A stretch of DNA of 64,000 nt from Sphingobacterium micropteri. GTDB lineage: Bacteria; Bacteroidota; Bacteroidia; Sphingobacteriales; Sphingobacteriaceae. Position 1 is the first letter of the stretch, and the number at the start of each line of letters is the position of its first letter. The stretch spans positions 276,654-340,653 of the forward strand of contig NZ_JACOIK010000007.1 in assembly GCF_014692515.1 (NCBI RefSeq), in the 5' to 3' direction. A program made the translations under genes and the position numbers. Of this stretch, positions 57,915 through 64,000 are shown piece after piece. The notes under the pieces are model-generated. The model was not told the DNA's origin. It saw only the letters and a program-made list of their open reading frames with translations, and did no database searches.

Positions 57915-59549
57915 ATGGATAGAAGAACAGTAATTAAGATTTTAGGAGGAGCACTACCAGCACTTTATTTGCGTAAAAAGAGCTTTGGAATGGAAACCTG
58001 GGGGAAAGTTCCGTTTAAGCCAGATTGGTCGTCATTGGAGCAGTATCAGGTGCCGAGATGGTTTAGGGATGCTAAATTTGGTATATGGGCCCACTGGGGT
58101 CCTCAATGTCAGCCGGAGAGAGGGGACTGGTATGCTCGAGGTATGTATGAGGAAGGTTCTGATCAATATAAGTACCATATTAAAAAATATGGACATCCAT
58201 CGGTTTTTGGATTTAAAGATGTCATCAATGAATGGAAAGCCGAAAAGTGGGACCCGGAAGCTCTTATGGATTTATATAAAAGCACGGGTGCACAATATTT
58301 TATGGCGCTAGCTAATCATCATGACAACTTGGACCTTTTCAAAAGCCAACATCATAAGTGGAATAGCACGAATGTCGGCCCGAAGAAAGATTTGGTACGT
58401 GGATGGGCAAAGGCCGCGAAAAAACGAGGATTGAAGTTTGGTGTAAGTGTTCACGCGGCACATGCTTGGACATGGTATGAGACAGCTCAACGTGCTGATC
58501 AGAACGGACCGCTCAAAGATGTTCACTACGACGGTAAGCTGACCAAAGCGGACGGCGAGGGAAAGTGGTGGCAGGGATACGATCCGCAGGAATTATATGC
58601 GCAGAATCACCCATTGAGCAAGGGGAGTGAGGAGGGGCATACCATACACGGGCAATGGCATTGGGATGTGGATTCTGGCGTTAATATTCCCGCCGAGTCT
58701 TATTGTGAGAATTTTAAAGACAGGACATTGGAACTGATAAATAACTACCATCCCGATGTCGTATATTTTGATGATACAGCCCTACCACTCTGGCCAATTA
58801 GCAATGTAGGCTTGGAAATTGCAGCTCACTACTATAATAAGAGTGCGAGGGAAAATAAAGGGAAGGCAGAAGTAGTGATAAATGGTAAAATCCTGAACGA
58901 ACAACAGCGTAAATGTATGGTGTGGGATATTGAGCGAGGGCAGAGTGATAAAATCGAACCAGAGCCTTGGCAAACCTGTACCTGTATCGGAGCATGGCAC
59001 TACGATCGCCGGATTTATGATAATAACCACTATAAATCAGCTAAAACCGTTATACACATGCTTGTGGACGTAGTCAGTAAGAATGGGAATTTATTGCTAA
59101 GTGTTCCGCTGCGAGGAGATGGATCATTAGATGATAAAGCAAGAGCTGTAGTAGAAGGTATTGCCGACTGGATGAAAATCAACGCAGAATCTATAATAGG
59201 AACCCGGCCATGGCGTGTCTTTGGAGAAGGCCCGGCGCAAGAAGATGCACCGGAACTACATGCACAAGGCTTTAATGAAGGGAGAGGTAAGCCATTCACC
59301 AGTGATGACATTCGGTTTACCCAGAAAGGGAATACGTTGTATGCTATCATCATGGGCGTTTCTGATAAAAAATCTTTTAGGATCTCGTCTCTTGGTAAAG
59401 AAAAGGCTAATCAAAAGGTTGTAAATAAAGTTGAAATATTGGGCCATAATGGAGATGTGAAATATAAGCAGAATAATGAAGGACTTCATGTATTCATCCC
59501 CGAAGGGGTGGTTCAACATAATATTGCTACAGTCTTAAAAATTACCTAA
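57915..59549 (+). CDS. GH29 alpha-L-fucosidase with possible Tat signal
   Basis: A 544-residue glycosidase. The N-terminus MDRRTVIKILGGALPALYL has a twin-arginine motif followed by a hydrophobic stretch, suggesting Tat export. The GH29 barrel shows WFRDAKFGIWAHWGPQCQPERGDWYARGMY, YFMALANHHDNLDLFKSQHHKWNS and the likely nucleophile D286 in VVYFDDTALPLW. A beta-sandwich of about 100 residues ends the protein. It removes terminal L-fucose from glycans. The acid/base cannot be fixed by eye. It has its own operator-promoter, separate from the mutarotase gene upstream. Confidence 0.93.
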   Translation: MDRRTVIKILGGALPALYLRKKSFGMETWGKVPFKPDWSSLEQYQVPRWFRDAKFGIWAHWGPQCQPERGDWYARGMYEEGSDQYKYHIKKYGHPSVFGFKDVINEWKAEKWDPEALMDLYKSTGAQYFMALANHHDNLDLFKSQHHKWNSTNVGPKKDLVRGWAKAAKKRGLKFGVSVHAAHAWTWYETAQRADQNGPLKDVHYDGKLTKADGEGKWWQGYDPQELYAQNHPLSKGSEEGHTIHGQWHWDVDSGVNIPAESYCENFKDRTLELINNYHPDVVYFDDTALPLWPISNVGLEIAAHYYNKSARENKGKAEVVINGKILNEQQRKCMVWDIERGQSDKIEPEPWQTCTCIGAWHYDRRIYDNNHYKSAKTVIHMLVDVVSKNGNLLLSVPLRGDGSLDDKARAVVEGIADWMKINAESIIGTRPWRVFGEGPAQEDAPELHAQGFNEGRGKPFTSDDIRFTQKGNTLYAIIMGVSDKKSFRISSLGKEKANQKVVNKVEILGHNGDVKYKQNNEGLHVFIPEGVVQHNIATVLKIT

Positions 59550-59602
59550 ATAGAATGATTCCCGATTAATTGCAGATAAGCATCATACCTAAATTTTACA
59601 GA

Positions 59603-59647
59603 GTCAGTTCATAGTCGCTCCTGTGTAGACGCTATGAGCACACTGAC
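59603..59647. terminator. Interrupted hairpin after the fucosidase gene
   Basis: GTCAGT pairs with ACTGAC, and inside it CATAG with CTATG, in the 176-base gap between convergent genes. No T-run follows, so it is only a possible terminator or processing site. Confidence 0.35.
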
Positions 59648-59725
59648 GGTAAAACTTTAACAACTAAAATAACAATCATACAAAAAGATCAATCCACTTC
59701 CGATTCCTGTTAATAACGATCTCTG

Positions 59726-60406
59726 TTATAATACTTCCCGTAACTTAGCATTCAGCTCCTCACCACGTATATTTCGAGCAACAATAATCCCTTCTGGATC
59801 AACGAGAATATTCTGTGGAATCGCACGTACACCATATAGTGTCCCCGCTGCATTCTGCCAAGACTGTAGATCAGAGATATGTTTCCAAGTTAACTTTTCT
59901 TTTTCAATGGCAGCAACCCAATCTTCAAGTTTGCGATCAAAAGAAACACCGAGGATCTCAAAATTTTTATTCTTAAATTCCGCATATGTCTTCACGAGGT
60001 TAGGGTTTTCTCTACGGCAATCCGGACACCAAGAAGCCCAGAATTCGATTAGTACATATTTGCCTCGAAGATCCGAAAGAGAAAAAGGTTCGCCTTCAGG
60101 AGTAAGCTGAGTGATAGCTGGGGCTTTTTTGCCTATCGACGAGTTCTCTAGACGTTTCAGGTAGTAATTAAACTGTTTACCCTGTTCCGATTTCCGTACA
60201 GATTTGTCCATGCCTTTGAATAACATACGGAGCTCTTTGTAGTCTGGATTATACCCACCTACTCGCTGTATCGTTTTCAGTGTTTCAACACTGGAGGGAT
60301 TGGCTTTGACCTGTGCTATAAGCTCTTCTTTGCTTTCTTTAATCTGGGCGAAAAGAAGGGTTGGTATGGTGAATAGGAGTAACGCTATATATTTTTTCAT
60401 TTTCAT
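59726..60406 (-). CDS. TlpA-like thioredoxin-family protein, exported
   Basis: A 226-residue periplasmic protein with a signal peptide (ending LFAQ). A helical N-terminal region of about 70 residues precedes an AhpC/TlpA thioredoxin domain that starts at IGKKAPAITQLTPEGEPFSLSDLRGKYVLIEFW. The redox motif is WCPDC and the cis-proline is in AIPQNILVD. It probably reduces or forms disulfides in envelope proteins. Many Bacteroidota place such proteins near glycan genes, but no specific partner is evident here. Confidence 0.93.
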   Translation of the reverse strand: MKMKKYIALLLFTIPTLLFAQIKESKEELIAQVKANPSSVETLKTIQRVGGYNPDYKELRMLFKGMDKSVRKSEQGKQFNYYLKRLENSSIGKKAPAITQLTPEGEPFSLSDLRGKYVLIEFWASWCPDCRRENPNLVKTYAEFKNKNFEILGVSFDRKLEDWVAAIEKEKLTWKHISDLQSWQNAAGTLYGVRAIPQNILVDPEGIIVARNIRGEELNAKLREVL

Positions 60407-60420
60407 CTTTTTTATTTCTC

Positions 60421-60428
60421 CAAAGATA
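60421..60428 (-). promoter_or_regulatory. Candidate -7 element of the TlpA-like gene
   Basis: Read on the minus strand, TATCTTTG matches TAnnTTTG and lies 14 bases upstream of the start codon at 60406. No clear -33 box is seen. Confidence 0.45.
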
Positions 60429-60620
60429 AAGAATTTCTATTTTCTGGAAGGTATCTCCGGTCAGTAAATTGAACGTAGAGGAGTCTCGGATTTGAGAGCG
60501 AAATAAACCACGTAGTGCTCATGAATGCCTTAGAAAGCATACGATTATGAATAATTCTTTTTTTTGTATTTAAAAATGAATTTATTTAGGTTTGTTTTGC
60601 ATAGAATCAATCTAAATAAA

Positions 60621-61499
60621 ATGGAGAATAGTTGTGCACTTACGGTTACACAATACGCCTTTCAACATCAATATATTAAAGGGAGTGCGCTATTTTCTTA
60701 TAAAACAGAAAAAGCGTGTTATATTAATATCCTCTCCCATAATGGCTCGCGAATAGTTCATTATACATTGTCCCATAGCGCTTGCATTTTACCGGAAGGA
60801 CATAATGTTATTCACTATGTCGATGCGTACAGTACTATTGAAATACGAAGCGAAGATGCATGTAATCATCTGGTTGTTGTATTGATTATGCCCGAAAGTC
60901 TTCACTTTTTTCACGACAAATATCAGCAAGAGTCGGTGAGGTTTGCAAAGGGTTTTGTAACGAAGAGTGATACGCGCTTTCGACTTTTATTTGAGCAGCT
61001 CCATTCGTTGTCAGAGACAGATTTGCTTTACCAGATGCGTTCGGAGTTGATTATTTTGGAAATTATATTTCATCAAATACAATCGCTGGCAGTAGAAAAC
61101 AAAAATACACAGCATGTAATTGTGATGAAAGGTCATTATGAGAAAATCTTACTTGCCAAAGAGATTATCGAAGAAGATCTTTCTAAGAATCATAGTATTC
61201 CCGAGTTAGCCAAACAGGTGGGGACAAATGTGCAGTATCTAAAAAAATACTTTAAGCAGTATTTTGGGAAAACGGTAATGAATTATATCACCGAGAAAAA
61301 AATGGAACATGCCAAGGAACTTATTCTCACGGGAAACCACTTAGTCTCCGATGTGGCTCGAATGACGGGGTATAAGCATTCTACTCATTTCACCACCGCT
61401 TTTAAAAAACATTTTGGCTTTATCCCCAATTCCTTAAAATACAGTTTCCTGATCCAGCAGGGCGCTGAAGTTTTAATGGAATTGGGGTATATTTTTTAA
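60621..61499 (+). CDS. AraC-family transcriptional regulator
   Basis: About 292 residues from the ATG at 60621; another ATG at 60576 is in frame and possible. The N-terminal part lacks a recognised fold. The C-terminal DNA-binding domain has HSIPELAKQVGTNVQYLKKYFKQYFGKTVMNYI and VSDVARMTGYKHSTHFTTAFKKHFGFIPNSLKYS. Its target is unknown. The stop codon overlaps that of the convergent nagB-like gene by 4 bases (61496-61499). Confidence 0.88.
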   Translation: MENSCALTVTQYAFQHQYIKGSALFSYKTEKACYINILSHNGSRIVHYTLSHSACILPEGHNVIHYVDAYSTIEIRSEDACNHLVVVLIMPESLHFFHDKYQQESVRFAKGFVTKSDTRFRLLFEQLHSLSETDLLYQMRSELIILEIIFHQIQSLAVENKNTQHVIVMKGHYEKILLAKEIIEEDLSKNHSIPELAKQVGTNVQYLKKYFKQYFGKTVMNYITEKKMEHAKELILTGNHLVSDVARMTGYKHSTHFTTAFKKHFGFIPNSLKYSFLIQQGAEVLMELGYIF

Positions 61500-63418
61500 T
61501 CAAATCTCCATCTTACAAAGGCTTCGATAGCTTCGTAGTCTGCCAATCCGAGTTTATGATATAGCTCTGCCGTTTCACTGGTACGATCCTCCGCACGTAC
61601 CCAGAATTCACGTGGGTCATCCCCCGGAAACACCGGTACATCTTTTTGTGATTGGTGCTTGAAGATAGCGAGACGCTTGCGTTTCACTTCTTGTGGAGAA
61701 AGCGGAACTGCCATTTCAATTTCATGAATCGGATATTCATGCCAAGCTCCTCGATACAGCCATAACCAGCAATCTTTCGTCCATTCCTCTGTTTTTGATA
61801 GGCGTTTCAAAGCTTCGAATATAATATCAAAACATACTCTATGTGTCCCATGTGGATCTGCAAAATCACCTGCAGCAAATACCTGATGCGGTTTTACTGC
61901 CTGGAGTAATTCCATCGTTTGCTGGATATCGTCTTCATAGGAAACTTCCTTAGAAAATTTACCCCGATCATAAAAGGGTAAATCTTGGAAATGAATGTTA
62001 CTGTCTGGAAGCCCAACATAACGTGCTCCCGCAATAGCTTCTCCTTTACGGATCAGCGCCTTAATTGTACGAATAATTTCCGGATCAACCTGATTAGGCT
62101 GTTTTGTTTTGAAGAATTCTTTCGCTTCGTTGTAGATATTTGTTGTAACGCCATTGTCGTCATCAATTGCAACGGCAAAATCTTGAACAAATTCCAAATA
62201 CCGCAAAACATCATCGTCCCAAACAGCCGTGTTGCCTGAAGTTTGATAAGCAACATGTACATTATGCCCTTGGTCAGCTAAACGGATGAATGTTCCGCCC
62301 ATAGAAATAACATCGTCATCGGGATGAGGAGAGAACAGGATAACATTTTTTCGTCCCGGTTCCGCTCGCTCCGGTCTATTCGTATCATCTACGTTGGGTT
62401 TTCCTCCTGGCCAGCCAGTGATCGTACGCTGCAGTTCATTGAAAATCTTAATATTGATACTGTATGCCGGTCCTTTCTCCGTAACCAATTGGGCCATACC
62501 GTTATTGTTATAATCGTCATCGGTTAACTTTAAAATGGCTTTATTCAATTTCAAAGATAGCCACACCACCGCTTTCTTTATCAACGTATCCGTCCAGGCA
62601 ACCTCGTGTGCTAACCAAGGCAGGTCGAATCGCGTCAATTGTGAAGCAGCATCCGTGTCCAATATAAATTCTACCGAATCAGAAAGTTGAAGATACGTTG
62701 CCGGAATGTCGGATGATATTTCTCCTTCCACCGCTTTTTTAACGATCTCCGCTTTTTTCTCATTCCAAGCCATAAGCACAATCTCTTTTGCTTTGAAGAT
62801 GGTGCCAACGCCCATCGTTAACGCTTTGGTAGGGACGTTTTCTTTACCTCCAAAATCACGGGAAGCGTCTCGACGTGTTAGATCGTCCAACACGACCAAA
62901 CGGGTACCTGAGTTTGGTGCTGATCCGGGCTCGTTAAATCCGATATGTCCCGTCCGCCCGATACCTAGCAACTGGATATCGATGCCTCCCAAATTGGATA
63001 TCTTCTGCTCATATGCTTCACAATAGGCATGTATACCTTCTTCTGGTAATGTTCCATCGGGAATATTGATGTTCTCTTCAGGAATATCAATATGGTCGAA
63101 CAAATTTTTGTTCATGAAGGTCACATAACTTTGGGGAGCATCAGGTTTCATGGGGTAATACTCGTCCAAATTGAATGTGACAACATTTTTAAAGCTTAAT
63201 CCCTCTTCTGTATGAAGACGGACTAATTCTTTATACACTTTAACAGGTGTAGCACCGGTAGCCAGACCTAGTACCGCCGTTTCGCCGTTTTCCTGTTTTT
63301 TTTTAATGATGCTAGCTATACGATTAGCAACATCCACCGAGGCCTCGTTTTGGTTAGCATATACCTTTACCGGTACGCGTTCAAAACGAGTCTCCTCCAA
63401 TAAGTTTAATCTTGCCAT
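61496..63418 (-). CDS. nagB: Glucosamine-6-phosphate deaminase fused to a PIG-L (LmbE-like) deacetylase domain
   Basis: A 640-residue fusion. The first 270 residues are NagB: VLGLATGATPVKVYKELV, VTFNLDEYYPM and LGIGRTGHIGFNEPGS, with the active-site Asp in NLDEY. The second half (about 355 onward) is a PIG-L/LmbE domain with the zinc-binding VILFSPHPDDDVISMGGTF and FAAGDFADPHGTHR. NagB turns glucosamine-6-phosphate into fructose-6-phosphate and ammonia, while PIG-L domains deacetylate N-acetylglucosaminyl compounds. The fusion occurs in other Bacteroidota such as B. thetaiotaomicron. It could do deacetylation and deamination in one polypeptide, though the deacetylase role is inferred. Confidence 0.93.
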   Translation of the reverse strand: MARLNLLEETRFERVPVKVYANQNEASVDVANRIASIIKKKQENGETAVLGLATGATPVKVYKELVRLHTEEGLSFKNVVTFNLDEYYPMKPDAPQSYVTFMNKNLFDHIDIPEENINIPDGTLPEEGIHAYCEAYEQKISNLGGIDIQLLGIGRTGHIGFNEPGSAPNSGTRLVVLDDLTRRDASRDFGGKENVPTKALTMGVGTIFKAKEIVLMAWNEKKAEIVKKAVEGEISSDIPATYLQLSDSVEFILDTDAASQLTRFDLPWLAHEVAWTDTLIKKAVVWLSLKLNKAILKLTDDDYNNNGMAQLVTEKGPAYSINIKIFNELQRTITGWPGGKPNVDDTNRPERAEPGRKNVILFSPHPDDDVISMGGTFIRLADQGHNVHVAYQTSGNTAVWDDDVLRYLEFVQDFAVAIDDDNGVTTNIYNEAKEFFKTKQPNQVDPEIIRTIKALIRKGEAIAGARYVGLPDSNIHFQDLPFYDRGKFSKEVSYEDDIQQTMELLQAVKPHQVFAAGDFADPHGTHRVCFDIIFEALKRLSKTEEWTKDCWLWLYRGAWHEYPIHEIEMAVPLSPQEVKRKRLAIFKHQSQKDVPVFPGDDPREFWVRAEDRTSETAELYHKLGLADYEAIEAFVRWRFD

Positions 63419-63924
63419 GGAATGAGAAATAATTTTTATTGTTTACAACCTGAATAACAAATTTAAACATAAAACCTTTCTAAACCGAACAAAATAGGCA
63501 AAATCATGCAAAAAAAAGCATAAATAAGGAGCGCAATCGGTTGTTTTGAGGGACTACTTTGTCATGGCGTCGTTGTGTTCTCCGCTGACGACGGGGTTCC
63601 TACACATCTTGCGGGGGTATAGATGTTGTTGTTGGTCGGTGAAGCGTGCAGGAGTATGGTCTTCAGGCTGCGGTTGGGGATAATGGGCGTTGTTTTACGC
63701 CTACTTGTCTGTGGGTATGGGTGCATAAAGCGTTATGTTGGGTTATCTTCGCCTGCATTTGGAGGGCTAATGGACCGGCTTGCCCTGCTGTGGAATAAAG
63801 TGGTATGCATAAGCGTGCCGGTAGGGGTTCCCGCCAGCGTTGTCGGTCGACAAGTTTGTATAGAAGGGGAGAATGTCTATTCCTAGAATAGCTTGACACT
63901 TTTTCGGTAAAAAAGAGGAAAAAG
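63419..63924. other. Gene-poor intergenic region with GC-rich interior
   Basis: The first 120 bases are A/T-rich and hold the nagB promoter. From about 63545 to 63890 the composition turns G/T-rich and unlike the surrounding intergenic DNA. It includes a CGTCGT/ACGACG hairpin at 63569-63592. Two opposite frames of about 80 codons exist here, but neither looks like a protein. At 63893-63931 TTGACA/TGTCAA encloses a TTTTTC/GGAAAAA stem, resembling the A/T hairpins of the repeat family and overlapping the next start codon. Confidence 0.4.
63458..63465 (-). promoter_or_regulatory. Candidate -7 element of the nagB-like gene
   Basis: On the minus strand TAAATTTG matches TAnnTTTG and lies 39 bases upstream of the nagB-like ATG. 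A -33 box is not clear. Confidence 0.45.
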
Positions 63925-64000
63925 ATGTCAAAATCAACAGGAGGAAAACAGAAAGAGATTTTACTGAAGGACCGCTTCAGTGATGACAGTTCCAGCCAGC
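63925..64000 (+). CDS. Start of an unidentified gene (cut by window edge)
   Basis: An ATG at 63925, preceded at good spacing by GAGGAAAAAG, opens a frame of 25 codons that runs off the window (MSKSTGGKQKEILLKDRFSDD and onward). The ribosome-binding site and the hydrophilic, protein-like residues make it a likely gene, but the fragment is too short to name. The start codon lies within a predicted hairpin that could mask it. Confidence 0.45.
   Translation, partial: MSKSTGGKQKEILLKDRFSDDSSSQ

Noticed and set aside
63623..63886. 87-codon plus-strand frame and the 78-codon minus-strand frame opposite it
   Set aside because: No ribosome-binding site, no recognisable domain and poor amino-acid make-up; they lie in compositionally unusual intergenic DNA.

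Overview
The window looks like chromosomal DNA of a Bacteroidota bacterium, most likely Sphingobacteriaceae (Sphingobacterium/Pedobacter-like). The signs are two SusC/SusD pairs, a FecR/ECF-sigma switch, TAnnTTTG-type -7 promoter elements, few Shine-Dalgarno sequences, lipoprotein signals with acidic residues after the cysteine, a flexirubin-type aryl-polyene gene set, and a glucosamine-6-phosphate deaminase fused to a PIG-L domain. No rRNA, tRNA, CRISPR array, transposase or phage gene was seen.

Layout. 1-9.6 kb is housekeeping: the 5' part of an SNF2-type helicase, dapF, an HtrA/Deg protease, a low-molecular-weight phosphatase, a cyclophilin, exonuclease III, a hybrid histidine kinase and the tRNA hydroxylase TrhO. 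9.5-16.0 kb is a small cell-surface polysaccharide locus: two glycosyltransferases on the minus strand, then FkbM methyltransferase, flippase, a truncated asparagine-synthase-like protein and a CapA-like protein on the plus strand. 16-20.9 kb holds a DeoR regulator, asd, a threonine-dehydrogenase-like epimerase-fold enzyme, a YebC/TACO1 protein and a protein with six 38-residue repeats. 21-27.4 kb is a compact aryl-polyene/flexirubin set: FAD oxidoreductase, tyrosine ammonia-lyase, ketoreductase, ketosynthase, ACP, acyltransferase and hotdog dehydratase. 27.7-30.9 kb carries proC-proB and xseA-xseB. 30.9-39.3 kb has a serine hydrolase with a GH3-derived N-terminus, then ECF sigma, FecR, SusC and SusD with no enzyme attached. 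radA and a DUF808 protein follow.

41.7-56.0 kb is a complete predicted dextran (alpha-1,6-glucan) utilization locus: SusR-like regulator, SusC, SusD, SusE-like protein, GH66 endodextranase, GH31 alpha-glucosidase and SusB-type GH97. The signal peptides suggest a division of labour. The GH66 and SusE-like lipoproteins would cut and bind glucan at the surface, SusCD would import oligosaccharides, and GH31 and GH97 would release glucose in the periplasm. 56.2-59.6 kb is an L-fucose module: AraC regulator, mutarotase and GH29 fucosidase, with matching palindromes before both enzyme genes. A TlpA-like thioredoxin, a second AraC regulator and the NagB/PIG-L fusion close the window.

The most unusual non-coding feature is a structured repeat in four copies, arranged as two inverted pairs beside dapF and between a deoR-type gene and asd. 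Each copy has an A/T-rich hairpin plus a longer hairpin. Stem bases differ between copies but remain paired, while the loop stays nearly constant. The second is the duplicated operator-promoter module TCGATA-N13-TATCGA-N31-TAnnTTYG of the fucose genes.
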